Below, one piece after another: positions 45,164 through 56,570 of a stretch of 64,000 bases of DNA. The stretch is from contig JANQKS010000013.1 of NCBI GenBank assembly GCA_028281005.1, positions 81,921 through 145,920 of the forward strand. The letters run 5' to 3'. Below the pieces are notes generated by a model, which saw nothing but the letters and a program-made list of their open reading frames with translations, was not told the DNA's origin and ran no database searches. This stretch comes from Pseudomonadales bacterium (GTDB lineage: Bacteria > Pseudomonadota > Gammaproteobacteria > Pseudomonadales > Azotimanducaceae). Each line of letters opens with the position of its first letter. The stretch's first letter is position 1. The position numbers and the translations under genes were made by a program.

Positions 45164-45585
45164 TGCTGTGGCTCATTGGTCTGTTGGTTGGCTTACCGCT
45201 AAGTGTTTGGTTGTTGGCTGCGCTGTTTGCCATTGTTGACGAACCCGAGCCCGTAGCCGCGCTCGTCCGGGTAAGCATGGGTGCGTGCGGCGTCTTATTG
45301 GTGCTGCTGCTGACGGATGTCGGCCTTGCCATACCGCTGTTGGTTTCTTTTGTGTTGGTGCTGGTGTTACATGTTGCGGGGTTTTACTTGGTGCGAGAGG
45401 GTGGCACCGGGGTACCTGTCTATGAACGTATCCCGCCGCGGCCGCCGTTACTTGCGAGCGCGGTGGATGATGCCGGTGACGCCAATGACCTTGGTACAAC
45501 AAGAGATACCGCAAGAGGTGCAGAAAGCGCTGCAGAAAGAGATGCAGCGAGCGCCGAGATCAGGACGGAACCGACTAAGAGTTAG
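45160..45585 (+). CDS. Small membrane protein coupled to the PEP-synthase-like gene
   Basis: The ATG overlaps the preceding stop as ATGA, so translation is coupled. The 141-residue product has three hydrophobic segments in its first 85 residues ('WLIGLLVGLPLSVWLLAALF', 'GVLLVLLLTDVGLAIPLLV', 'VLVLVLHVAGFYLV'). A hydrophilic, Ala/Asp/Glu-rich C-terminal tail follows. No family recognised. The pairing suggests a membrane partner of the dikinase-like enzyme. It ends 4 bases into the convergent hydrolase gene. Confidence 0.8.
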   Translation: MMLWLIGLLVGLPLSVWLLAALFAIVDEPEPVAALVRVSMGACGVLLVLLLTDVGLAIPLLVSFVLVLVLHVAGFYLVREGGTGVPVYERIPPRPPLLASAVDDAGDANDLGTTRDTARGAESAAERDAASAEIRTEPTKS

Positions 45586-46385
45586 GCGTGAGCCTGCAAC
45601 CAGTGGATGATCGCCGGATAAGCGCCTTTGTCTTGAATCAGAAACATGTGGCCACCGTTAAACAGCTGTAGCTCACTGTTGCGGATCTGACTCTGAAGGC
45701 GTTGCATATTTATCACCGGCGCAATGCCGTCAAACTCTCCTCCCGCCAACAACACAGGCATCTCTAAATCCGTTAAACGGTCAAACGTGTCATGATGCCG
45801 CCGCGCCTCTAGCTGCTGCAGGGCACCCGTTTCATCCCGATCTGCCCGCGTTCCCGCCAGACTCAACGCCATGCGTTTTTCCCAGGCTTCCGGGTTAGCC
45901 GCAATCCAATCATCGGTGTGGCGCAAATCCGCTATCTTAAGATGAGCGGCGGCTCGTTCTTGCGCGGGTAACGTATGTAACTCGTGTAACGGATATGAGG
46001 CACCACCTGCACCGCCGGATGACGTACAGGCCAGCACCAAGGCGCTAATTCGGCTTGAATGACGCAACGCAAACTCCTGCGCTACCATCCCGCCAAATGA
46101 CACGCCTATGACCGCAATCCGCTCAATATCCAGCGCGTCGAGCAACGCCGCCGCATCATCGGCGTAATCCGCCATACTGTAAGTACCGTCGGGTTTGTCG
46201 GTTTGACCTAAACCACGCTGGTCGTAACAAATTAATTCAAACGCTCGAGCCAGAGGCGAATCGAACTGATTAGGTTTGTTGCGCAGATCCCCGCCGCTAC
46301 CGCTGATGAACAATAATGCCGGGCCGGTTCCGGTTCCTCCGCGTTCGTAATATATGTCGATGCCATTGGCCTGAATGGTGGGCAT
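45582..46385 (-). CDS. Alpha/beta-hydrolase
   Basis: This 267-residue hydrolase has the nucleophile elbow 'GVSFGGM' (catalytic Ser), the acid in 'GEFDGIAP' and the His in 'NGGHMFLIQD'. The oxyanion region is 'LFISGSGGDL'. It resembles 3-oxoadipate enol-lactonase and related C-C or ester hydrolases. It begins 11 bases after the CitE-like lyase gene and shares its operon. Substrate unknown. Confidence 0.9.
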   Translation of the reverse strand: MPTIQANGIDIYYERGGTGTGPALLFISGSGGDLRNKPNQFDSPLARAFELICYDQRGLGQTDKPDGTYSMADYADDAAALLDALDIERIAVIGVSFGGMVAQEFALRHSSRISALVLACTSSGGAGGASYPLHELHTLPAQERAAAHLKIADLRHTDDWIAANPEAWEKRMALSLAGTRADRDETGALQQLEARRHHDTFDRLTDLEMPVLLAGGEFDGIAPVINMQRLQSQIRNSELQLFNGGHMFLIQDKGAYPAIIHWLQAHA

Positions 46386-46396
46386 GCAACCTCCAG

Positions 46397-47248
46397 CTAG
46401 CGTCCGACAAGGGCGTCGGCAAAAGCAACCACACGCTCTGCCTCAGCGGCGTGTAGATTTTCCACCAGCTTGCCGTCCAACACTGCCACCCCTTTACCCG
46501 CGGCCAATGCCTCCTGCCATACCGCAAGGGTGCGGCGGGCGTTTTCTACATCGTCGTCGGAATAGCCGAAGACTTCGTTGGCAATACTCACTTGCGAGGG
46601 GTGAATGAGCGTCTTGCCGTCAAATCCCATGGCACGCCCGCCCACGCAGACCTCACGCAAAGCCTCTTCATTCTGAAAATCCAAGTGCACACCATCCAAG
46701 ATGTCTTTGCCGAAGCGGCGCGCCACCAGTACACAGTGCTGCAGCGCGTAGTCGAGGTTGTGGCGGGACGGCGTGTGGCTTGCGCGTAATTCTTTGACCA
46801 GGTCACTGGTGCCCATGACCAGGGCCTCTACCCGGGAATGATCGGCAAATTGTGCTAGATCAAGGACACCCGCGGGTGTTTCTACCATGAGCCATACCGG
46901 CAGGTGTGCACCACCGTGTTCGTCCAGCAAGGTCACGATCGCCTGCACCTGGGCCAATGTCTCTATTTTTGGGAACAGCATGGCGGCAATGGGCAAGCCG
47001 GCAAACGCCGCAATGTCGTTAGCACCCCAGGGTGTATCTAAGCCGTTGCCACGCACCACCAGCTCACGATGACCGTAACCGCCCGCTTGGATGGCGTCGA
47101 TCACCTGCCCGCGGGCTGTGTCTTTGGCATCCGGCGACACCGCGTCTTCCAAATCAAAGATGATGGTGTCGCAATCCAGTCCCTTGGCTTTTTCCATGGC
47201 CCGGGTGTTAGCGCCCGGCATATATAACACTGACCTTCTTGGCCGCAT
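46397..47248 (-). CDS. HpcH/HpaI-CitE-like CoA-ester lyase
   Basis: The 283-residue TIM-barrel lyase has 'RRSVLYMPGANTRAMEKA' at the N terminus (the Arg that binds the acyl-CoA). It also has 'IFDLEDAVSPDAKDTAR' (Mg-binding Glu/Asp), 'LMVETPAGVLDL' (catalytic Glu) and 'FDGKTLIHPSQV'. It is of the citrate lyase beta / malyl-CoA lyase type and would cleave or thioesterify a hydroxyacyl-CoA. The hydrolase follows 11 bases later. The upstream leader is a purine-rich tract. Confidence 0.9.
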   Translation of the reverse strand: MRPRRSVLYMPGANTRAMEKAKGLDCDTIIFDLEDAVSPDAKDTARGQVIDAIQAGGYGHRELVVRGNGLDTPWGANDIAAFAGLPIAAMLFPKIETLAQVQAIVTLLDEHGGAHLPVWLMVETPAGVLDLAQFADHSRVEALVMGTSDLVKELRASHTPSRHNLDYALQHCVLVARRFGKDILDGVHLDFQNEEALREVCVGGRAMGFDGKTLIHPSQVSIANEVFGYSDDDVENARRTLAVWQEALAAGKGVAVLDGKLVENLHAAEAERVVAFADALVGR

Positions 47249-47303
47249 GAGCTTCTCTTCCCTCTTTCCTCAGTCCTCTTACCTCGTTCCTCTTACCTCT
47301 TTG
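47249..47303 (-). other. Purine-rich leader with repeated SD-like motifs
   Basis: On the minus strand the 55 bases before the lyase ATG are almost all purine and contain imperfect repeats of GAGGTAAGAGGA, giving at least four Shine-Dalgarno-like cores. Only the nearest is at a usable distance. The rest may act as ribosome standby sites or reflect repeat expansion. Confidence 0.45.
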
Positions 47304-47441
47304 TGGAGGCAGATTTTGTACCGTCCGCATGATAGAGCTTTGTAACGACTTTGAATATGTGCGAGGTTTAACAGCGCAAAATCCCCACATTGCCTACCAT
47401 CGAGCCACCGAAGTGAAGCCCTACGGCAACAATCACTCCTC

Positions 47442-48176
47442 ATGCAACTGGGTATCCGCACCAATCGAGACGCCTGCCGCGCCACCGCGTTCGTCACGCT
47501 GTTTGCAGTTGGCGTATCTGAACTGAGCATCGGCTTGGTTTACCTCATTGGCGGCGCCAGTGCATTTACCGTAGGCAACGTGGCCCTGATGGCAGCCTTG
47601 TTACCCGCTGTCATCACCTTACCGGTGACGTTTTTTGTGTGCCGCATGAGCCTGCAATTGCACAACACCAAGGCGCAGCTGGAGAAGCTGGCACACACTG
47701 ACCCGCTCACCGGCTTACCCAACCGACGCGCGTTCTTCCAAGCCGCACAGCAGCTACTACAACAAGACAGCGTCGCCACACTGCTGGTGATCGATGCCGA
47801 CTATTTCAAGGAACTCAACGACACCTACGGTCATGCCTTAGGTGACAAAGCACTGATCAAAATTGCCGACATCCTGCGCAGCAACTTTCGCCAAGAGGAT
47901 CTAGTGTGCCGCACCGGCGGTGAAGAGTTTGCCGTGTTGGTGGCAAACACCAAGGTTGCGCGCGCTGAATTGCTCGCCCAGCGTGTGGTTAACAAAGTGG
48001 CTGCCAGCCCTTTGAGCGAACCCGGCGCTATCATCGAGTACACGGTGAGCTGCGGGGCGGCGGACAGTACCCACAGCACAGACGTGCAACGTTTGTTTAA
48101 AGCCGCAGACGACGCTTTGTACTTGGCCAAACAACAAGGTCGGAATCGCGTTGCGCGCTTACCGCAAGCCGCGTAA
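47442..48176 (+). CDS. Membrane-bound diguanylate cyclase (GGDEF)
   Basis: This 244-residue protein has two N-terminal transmembrane segments (about residues 15-65), a short helix and one GGDEF domain. The active loop is 'GGEEF', and 'DPLTGLPNRRAF' is the domain start. An inhibitory I-site RxxD is present as 'RQED', exactly five residues before GGEEF, so product feedback is likely. There is no sensory domain beyond the membrane segments. It should make cyclic di-GMP at the inner membrane. Confidence 0.93.
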   Translation: MQLGIRTNRDACRATAFVTLFAVGVSELSIGLVYLIGGASAFTVGNVALMAALLPAVITLPVTFFVCRMSLQLHNTKAQLEKLAHTDPLTGLPNRRAFFQAAQQLLQQDSVATLLVIDADYFKELNDTYGHALGDKALIKIADILRSNFRQEDLVCRTGGEEFAVLVANTKVARAELLAQRVVNKVAASPLSEPGAIIEYTVSCGAADSTHSTDVQRLFKAADDALYLAKQQGRNRVARLPQAA

Positions 48177-48267
48177 ACCCTTCCTCTTATCCCTTCATAA
48201 TCCTTCAAGTCCCTTCAAACCAGAACGCCTATGGTAGGATGCTGCTTCGAGTTGAGGGAGTAGCAGC

Positions 48268-49041
48268 GTGGCAGATCAGTTTAATCTGGACGGTAAAGTA
48301 GTCGCCATCACCGGCGCATCTTCAGGATTTGGACACCACTTTGCCGGTGTGTTGGCAGGCGCCGGCGCCACCGTTGTACTAGGCGCGCGCCGGGAAGAAA
48401 AGCTTGCTGAACGCGTGGCCGAGATTGTCGAGGCTGGTGGCACCGCCCAAGCCTGCCGCCTGGACGTGCGCGACAAAGACAGCATCAGGCAGTTTATCGA
48501 CACCGCGTTCGAACAGTTTGGCCGCCTGGATGTGTTGATCAACAACGCCGGTGTTGAAGCAGGCGCAAAAACCTACGCCATGATCGACGAAGACGACTGG
48601 GACTTTGTCATCGACACCAACTTAAAGAGCGCGTGGATGACGTCCAAGTACTATACCGAGCAAGTCATGGCGCACAAACAAGGTGGCGGCAACATCATCA
48701 TGATCTCTTCCATCACCGACACCCGCACTATCAAGGGCCAATTTCCCTACGCGGTCTCCAAAGGTGGCTTGACCCGCATGACCGAAGTGATGGCTTTAGA
48801 AGCGGCGCGTTATAACATACGCGTAAACGCGTTGGCGCCGGGTTATATCCTCACCGACGTGAGCCGCATTCTGCTGGAGAGTGAGCAAGCGCCTGAATTT
48901 GTTAAAGGCATCCCCATGCGCCGCTTTGGCGATTTTGAAGACCTTGATGGCCCCATCTTGTTGCTGGCCAGCGATGCTTCACGCTACATGACCGGCTCGG
49001 TGCTCACCGTAGACGGCGGGCACATCTGCGCTTCCTTATAG
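48268..49041 (+). CDS. Classical SDR oxidoreductase
   Basis: This 257-residue short-chain dehydrogenase is complete. It has cofactor motif 'TGASSGFG', 'NNAG', catalytic Ser in 'MISSITDT', and Tyr/Lys in 'YAVSKGG'. The start is GTG 48268 after GAGGGAG. It heads an operon with epoxide hydrolase-like and acetoacetyl-CoA synthetase genes. It resembles 3-oxoacyl-ACP/3-hydroxyacyl dehydrogenases, and a hydroxyacid or alcohol substrate is likely. Confidence 0.92.
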   Translation: MADQFNLDGKVVAITGASSGFGHHFAGVLAGAGATVVLGARREEKLAERVAEIVEAGGTAQACRLDVRDKDSIRQFIDTAFEQFGRLDVLINNAGVEAGAKTYAMIDEDDWDFVIDTNLKSAWMTSKYYTEQVMAHKQGGGNIIMISSITDTRTIKGQFPYAVSKGGLTRMTEVMALEAARYNIRVNALAPGYILTDVSRILLESEQAPEFVKGIPMRRFGDFEDLDGPILLLASDASRYMTGSVLTVDGGHICASL

Positions 49042-49066
49042 ATTGAATCAAACCAGGACAACCATC

Positions 49067-50193
49067 ATGAGCGACGTTCGCCCTTTTACCGTCAGCATCG
49101 ACGAAGACACCATAGCCGATTTACGCCACCGCCTGTCAGCCACGCGTTGGCCGGAAGCGGAAACGCCAGACGACTGGTCCCAGGGTATCCCCTTGGCCTA
49201 CACCCAGGCGGTGGTGGAGTACTGGCAGTCCGCGTACGACATGCAGCGTCTGGCAACGCGGTTAAATGCCTATCCGAATTTCCTCATCGAAATCGAAGGC
49301 CTCGACATTCACTTCATGCACATACGCTCCGAGCGCGAGGACGCCCAGCCGTTGCTGCTTACCCACGGTTGGCCGGGTTCCGTCGTGGAATTTCTGAAAG
49401 TGATTGAACCGCTGGCCAACCCGGAGGCTGCGGACGCACCTGCCTATCACCTGGTAATACCGTCTCTACCGGGCTTCGGTTTCTCCGGCAAACCCACCGA
49501 GCCCGGATGGGGAGTGGAAAAAATTGCGCAAGTGTGGGCGCAGCTAATGGCGCGCCTGGGTTACGCCGCCTACTTTGCCCAAGGCGGCGATTGGGGATCC
49601 ATAGTCACCACCAATATTGCCCGCGTCGATCCAGATCACTGCAAATGTATCCACGTCAACATGGTGGTGGCGCCACCTGACCCGTCCGCGGAAGATTTGA
49701 CGCCGCTGGAGATATCCGGCTTGGAAGGAATGCAGTACTACAACGATTGGGATTCGGGATATTCCAAACAACAAAGCACACGGCCGCAAACCCTCGGTTA
49801 CGCCTTAGTCGATTCACCCGCGGGCCAAGCAGCTTGGATCCTAGAAAAATTTTGGGCATGGACAGATTGCAACGGCGACCCGGAAAACGTTTTAAGCCGC
49901 GATGAGCTCCTAGACAACGTCATGGTGTATTGGGTGAATGCCGCAGGCGCCTCCTCCGCACGGATCTACTGGGAGAGTTTTGGCGGCGCCATCGGTCAAT
50001 CCCAAGTGCATATACCCATGGGTGGTACGATCTTCCCGAAAGAGATATTCCGCACCAGCAAACGATTCGCCGCCAATGTATATACCAACATCATCCACTG
50101 GGAGGAGAAGGACAGCGGCGGACATTTTGCGGCGTTTGAACAACCTGAGGTATTTGTCGACGAGGTCCGCGCCTGCTTCAACAAGGTGAGTTA

Positions 50194-50194
<1 letters not shown>
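49067..50194 (+). CDS. Epoxide hydrolase-like alpha/beta-hydrolase with EHN domain
   Basis: The 375-residue enzyme begins with the epoxide hydrolase N-terminal domain ('DDWSQGIPLAYTQAVVEYW'). The hydrolase core has 'LLTHGWPGSVVEF' (oxyanion HGxP) and the nucleophile Asp in 'QGGDWGS'. The catalytic His is in 'GGHFAAFEQPE'. The pair of lid Tyr residues cannot be assigned with certainty. I start at ATG 49067, preceded by AGGA. The gene ends in TAATG, overlapping the next start by one base. Confidence 0.9.
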
Positions 50195-52143
<1,949 letters not shown>

Positions 52144-52177
52144 TCGCCGACCTCATCGTCGATTCAGCATCGCGAGT

Positions 52178-54277
52178 CTAACTTATTTGAGGAAATTCGA
52201 ACGGCGTAGGATCCAGAAAACGCTGTAGCACGTTACTCGTGATCTTCTCGATATGGTTGTCGTAATCGTTGTGGGCCAGAGAACCCGCGTAAGAGATAGA
52301 ACCGGTGCTGAACACCGCACCACCGCCCGGAACCTCAAAGAACACCATATCAGCACGCACCTTGGGATCGTTGCCCAACGGTTCTGTCATGTGAAATTCT
52401 TCTTTGACCCGCAGCATGCCCGGCTTGTGGTGTTCAGAGGTGGCAAGGATGACCGCGTGTGCGGGTGAGCCTAAGGTTTCATCCCAGCGATCGATCTCTT
52501 CACCGGCAGCGCCGCCCCCCTGGTTGCCAAAACTACCCCAGGTGTCTGAATCGTCGACGCCGTCGACGATAAACGCCACGCGCGGATCCAGCGCACCGGG
52601 TTGCACACGGTAGTGGGTACCGCCATCAAATCCCTGGGCCGCAAAGCCAATACCCACCAACTCGTTTGGCGGTTTACCCAGGCGGCGCCACAAGCCCCCA
52701 TATTCGCCGTTGAATTGTTGATAGTACTCACCCGGGTTAGCGATCCACGCACGTGTGCCGTCTTCTGCGCGGCGCACCTCGATGATGCCGGGATTGTCTT
52801 GCTGATAGGCAATCCGCCAGTAGAAGCCATTCCCACCCATATACATGAGCCGTCCGCCCTGACTCAGCCAGTCCGCTAAACCAGCGCGCATGTCCGTGGA
52901 GTAATACTCCGGGTGCGTACCGGTGATGACGGCGCGGTACCCTGCCAACGCGGCGGCGCCTTCCAAATGCAAATCTTCATCCGTGACCACGTCGAACGGT
53001 TGTTCAGTTTGATGTAGCCAGGCGGTGATGTGGGTGTCCGCGTTAAACGCCCAAGTGCCTGTTTTGGGCTTCATGTTAAGCACCGGGCGCAATCGCGATG
53101 AAAAGTGCACGCCGCTGCGATCGCGGTGATATTCATACAGGGAGTAACCCACGTCCTCGTGGGCATAGAGAAAAGCGTCATTGGCGTGGCGAAACTTCAT
53201 CTCGCCAAAGATCCCGCCGGTAAATCCTAGGCGCTGGTTGGCGTAGGCGAGGTAAGACGCCGTGGGCACCAGATAGGCAACATCTGCGCCGCGCTCACCT
53301 TCACGCGGCCGCACAAAAAAGGGTACGTAGTCTTCACTTTCACCCTGCTCTACTTTCAAGGCGTACTGACCGCTGCCGAGGGCCGCCGGTATCTGCCACG
53401 TGAGCGTGCTGCGCCATTCGGCATCGGTGAGGTCGTCTTCGTGAAAGTGTATGGCGCCATAGTGGCTGGGCTGTTGGTGAAAACTCTGAGCAGTTCCGTC
53501 CCAATTCCTGCCTGCCACGGCGCGGGTCGGCGTCTGCTTCAGCACGCCGCTAAAGCCGCCCACCGGATCAACGATCGTTTGCGCACTGATGTCGAGACTG
53601 AAATCCCATGCCGCCAGCTGACCCTCGCTACTGGCCAACACCGGGGCTTCCAGGCGGCCGTTGAAATGCGCTTCGCCAGGCGCAGAGGCGGCCAGATACC
53701 AGTCCCCTGCCGGTAGGCTCACAGCCATGTCTGTCATGGCTTCGGCCGTCACGGCTTGCTCAGCCAGCCCCGCTGCCTGACAGACGGCGGACAGGGAAAC
53801 CGCCGTACCAAAAGTGAACGTCACCCGATGCCAACGCCGCAACGGCACGGACATCGCCAGCTCCAAGGTACCTGTCGCCGCAGCCACCTGGAAACCAGCG
53901 CTGCTGACTTGTAAACACACCCCCGCCATGTTGATGACGGTTTGCGGTGTGTCGCGTAACAAGGTAGGAAATACCCATATCTCCAGGCTGCCGCTCGCTA
54001 CTGCGGGCACACCCTGGATATAGGCGTATGAGCCAGGCCGCAGCGGCTGGTGGTTAAGCTCCAGGGTGTCGGCAAGGTCCGTTTCGACGGCACGTTCAAT
54101 TAATCCGGTGCCATGGGGCCGGTCATCGCCACTGATCAACTCCACCACGGACACTTGCGCAGTGCCGGGGGTATAGCTGCTCAACATAAAGTCGATGCGC
54201 TCGCCGGCGCGTACGGACAACGGATTGCAGTAACCGACTACATCCTTAACAAACCCAGCGGGCAGTTCGCGGCGCAT
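52178..54277 (-). CDS. N,N-dimethylformamidase large-subunit-like protein
   Basis: This 699-residue protein resembles the large (beta) subunit of N,N-dimethylformamidase: an N-terminal beta-sandwich region with a concanavalin-like segment (about residues 90-250). A C-terminal glutamine-amidotransferase-like domain carries 'YLVPTASYLAYAN', 'LHLEGAAALAGYRAVITGTHPEYY' (in part) and 'MYMGGNGFYW'. The known enzyme binds Fe through Tyr, Tyr and Glu; Tyr-rich segments are present, but I cannot assign the ligands. The small alpha subunit is not encoded next to it. It starts 5 bases after the TauD stop, so it is coupled to it. Confidence 0.82.
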   Translation of the reverse strand: MRRELPAGFVKDVVGYCNPLSVRAGERIDFMLSSYTPGTAQVSVVELISGDDRPHGTGLIERAVETDLADTLELNHQPLRPGSYAYIQGVPAVASGSLEIWVFPTLLRDTPQTVINMAGVCLQVSSAGFQVAAATGTLELAMSVPLRRWHRVTFTFGTAVSLSAVCQAAGLAEQAVTAEAMTDMAVSLPAGDWYLAASAPGEAHFNGRLEAPVLASSEGQLAAWDFSLDISAQTIVDPVGGFSGVLKQTPTRAVAGRNWDGTAQSFHQQPSHYGAIHFHEDDLTDAEWRSTLTWQIPAALGSGQYALKVEQGESEDYVPFFVRPREGERGADVAYLVPTASYLAYANQRLGFTGGIFGEMKFRHANDAFLYAHEDVGYSLYEYHRDRSGVHFSSRLRPVLNMKPKTGTWAFNADTHITAWLHQTEQPFDVVTDEDLHLEGAAALAGYRAVITGTHPEYYSTDMRAGLADWLSQGGRLMYMGGNGFYWRIAYQQDNPGIIEVRRAEDGTRAWIANPGEYYQQFNGEYGGLWRRLGKPPNELVGIGFAAQGFDGGTHYRVQPGALDPRVAFIVDGVDDSDTWGSFGNQGGGAAGEEIDRWDETLGSPAHAVILATSEHHKPGMLRVKEEFHMTEPLGNDPKVRADMVFFEVPGGGAVFSTGSISYAGSLAHNDYDNHIEKITSNVLQRFLDPTPFEFPQIS

Positions 54278-54282
54278 CGGGA

Positions 54283-55119
54283 TTAAGCAGCGATGGGTTC
54301 ACCCTCCAGGGTGATCCGGTGCATGAGCCGGCGCTCACCCTGGTAGTCGTTAATCGCCCAATGCCAGGTGGCGCGGTTGTCCCAAAACGCCAACGTGCCA
54401 GGCGCCCATTGCAGCCGGTAACAAAACTCCGGCCGACCGATGTGCTGGTATAAATAGCTCAACAGCGCCTGCGACTCCGGGGCGGTCCAACCCTCAAAGT
54501 GCAGCGTAAACGCCGGGTTTACGTACAGCGACTTTCGTCCTGACAGGGGGTGGGTAATCACAACCGGATGTACAGCGTCTTGTGTGGCCGCCTCGGTGTT
54601 GCCCAAACGATCAGACAAATCACCGCGGTCCACGCCGGCGCCAAATACGTGCCGCGAAGAGTGTACCGCCTTTAAGCCTTGCAAAGTTTCCTGCAAGCCG
54701 TCCGACAAAGCGTCGTACGCAGCACAGGTACTGGCGAACAGGGTGTCGCCGCCGCGGGTGGGCGTTTGCCTGGCGTACAACATGGAGCCCAACGCAGGTA
54801 TTTGATCGTAGGAGTGGTCGGTATGCCAACCGCCGCCGATATTGTTGACCTGATCCGGTTCTTTCGCCACTTGAGCAATCTGCGGGTAACCCTCCACATG
54901 GGCAAAAAAACGATTTACGTTGATATCCCCCCAACGTTCTGCCAGGCCAATGTGCTGTTGCTCGGTGAGCTCTTGATCGCGAAAAAAAAGAATCGAGTGA
55001 TCTGCAAACGCCTTGCGCAGCTCCGCTAAGCTCGGCTCATCCACGTCTGCCAAATTGACACCATCAACAAAGGCGCCCACGCCGGCATTCGGCGCCACTT
55101 GTATGTGCTCATAACTCAT
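54283..55119 (-). CDS. TauD/TfdA-family Fe(II)/2-oxoglutarate dioxygenase (copy 2)
   Basis: The 278-residue enzyme has the HxD motif in 'GGWHTDHSYDQIPALGS' and the distal His/Arg region 'DNRATWHWAINDYQGERRLMHR'. It differs from the copies at 13573 and 61551 in having His rather than Val after the metal Asp. It lies between an MFS transporter gene upstream (45 bases) and the dimethylformamidase-like gene downstream (5 bases), so the three probably act on one imported compound. Confidence 0.9.
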   Translation of the reverse strand: MSYEHIQVAPNAGVGAFVDGVNLADVDEPSLAELRKAFADHSILFFRDQELTEQQHIGLAERWGDINVNRFFAHVEGYPQIAQVAKEPDQVNNIGGGWHTDHSYDQIPALGSMLYARQTPTRGGDTLFASTCAAYDALSDGLQETLQGLKAVHSSRHVFGAGVDRGDLSDRLGNTEAATQDAVHPVVITHPLSGRKSLYVNPAFTLHFEGWTAPESQALLSYLYQHIGRPEFCYRLQWAPGTLAFWDNRATWHWAINDYQGERRLMHRITLEGEPIAA

Positions 55120-55164
55120 GACCCATCACCCCTCCTGTTGTGCTAACCCGGACATACCCGGACG

Positions 55165-56487
55165 CTACACTTCCACACTCTCCGTGGAAGACACCACACC
55201 CGCACTGTCCTCGGCTTTGAGCTTACTCTTACGCCGCGGCGGCGGGGCCAAGAATATTAACACGCCGGACAGCACATTGAGGCCTGCCACCACCAGTAAA
55301 GCGCCGTCGTAGTGACCAACCTGGTCGTGATACAGCGACGTCAGCCAAGGCGCTATGGCACCAAGAGTGAGCGCAAACGGCATGCCGGCACCACGAATGG
55401 CGCCAATGTGTTTGCGGCCGAAAAAGGATGCCCAGATGACTTCCTGCATGGGGATCATGCCGCCCCAGCCCAAACCCAACACCGCATAGGCCGCACATAC
55501 CCAAAACAGTTGCTGCCCGCCGACGCTAAACACAATGAGAAACAACGCAATCCCGGTGACACTGGCGGATAAAGCCGCCAACGGTTGTGCCGGACTGCGG
55601 TCGATTAAATGCCCCCACACCGGTTTCGACAGCATGGCAGGGATAGACGCCACCAACATGGCAAATGCCGCTTCCGCACGCGAAAAGCCATGGTCCGTGA
55701 GATAAGGGACGGTCTGTAGCAACATCACCACAATGTTGATAGAGAAGAAACCAAACGCCACCACCAGGGCATAGAAAGAAAAAGTACGCAGCGCCTCAGA
55801 GCGCGTGTAAGCATTGGCGTCTTCTGCTTGGGCGCGGCTGGCGCCACCGTCGGCAACCTGCGCAGCGCTGAGCCCGTCGGGGTGCAAATCATGATCCTCC
55901 GGCGCGCGGCGCATAAACAACGCCACCGGATACAAGATCATCGCCGCACCCACCCCAAGCCATATCCAGGCCGGCCGCCAGCCGATCGTGTCAATCAACC
56001 AAGTCGCTAACGGCGTGATGATCACCCCGCCAAGAGATACCCCCATGGCGGCAAACGCGATGGCTTTGCCGCGGTTTAACACAAACCACTTGGATAACGT
56101 GACGTTCACCACCAGGTTACCGACCATGGCGCAGCCCACGGTTAACAAAACGCCATTAACCAACCACCAGATCCACAGCGACTCGACCACACTGTGCACC
56201 ACCATGGCGGCCACCAACACCGTGGTGCCCAGCAACATGATCGGCCGCCCACCGAAACGATCCACTCGAGCGCCGATGAAGACGCCGACAAAGGCCATCA
56301 CCAGTTGCCCAATAGTGCGCGTCAGCGTGAAATCAGCACGGCTCCAACCGAGATCTTCCACCATGGGTGTCATAAACGAGCCCAGCACATAGCTGTACAT
56401 GCCGATGGCCACAAACTGAGCTAAAAACGCAGCCCCCACCAGGTAGTAGCCAAAGAAGATTCGCTTGTCAGCTTCGCTCGTCATCAC
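55165..56487 (-). CDS. MFS transporter (monocarboxylate/oxalate-formate type)
   Basis: This 440-residue protein has the 12-helix MFS pattern and the loop 2-3 motif ('GARVDRFGGRPIMLLG'). It opens 'FFGYYLVGAAFLAQFVAIGMYSYVLG', as in the OFA/MCT-like family. A central hydrophilic loop is about residues 195-220. It is the first gene of the MFS-TauD-dimethylformamidase unit and probably imports the substrate. A hairpin repeat separates it from the gene upstream. Confidence 0.92.
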   Translation of the reverse strand: MMTSEADKRIFFGYYLVGAAFLAQFVAIGMYSYVLGSFMTPMVEDLGWSRADFTLTRTIGQLVMAFVGVFIGARVDRFGGRPIMLLGTTVLVAAMVVHSVVESLWIWWLVNGVLLTVGCAMVGNLVVNVTLSKWFVLNRGKAIAFAAMGVSLGGVIITPLATWLIDTIGWRPAWIWLGVGAAMILYPVALFMRRAPEDHDLHPDGLSAAQVADGGASRAQAEDANAYTRSEALRTFSFYALVVAFGFFSINIVVMLLQTVPYLTDHGFSRAEAAFAMLVASIPAMLSKPVWGHLIDRSPAQPLAALSASVTGIALFLIVFSVGGQQLFWVCAAYAVLGLGWGGMIPMQEVIWASFFGRKHIGAIRGAGMPFALTLGAIAPWLTSLYHDQVGHYDGALLVVAGLNVLSGVLIFLAPPPRRKSKLKAEDSAGVVSSTESVEV

Positions 56488-56570
56488 GCACCATTAGAGC
56501 ACGTTTCACACTCGCCCAGATTGGACATTTGCGCAGATGTTGACCTTGTATTGTGCAGTCTTTGAAGCGA

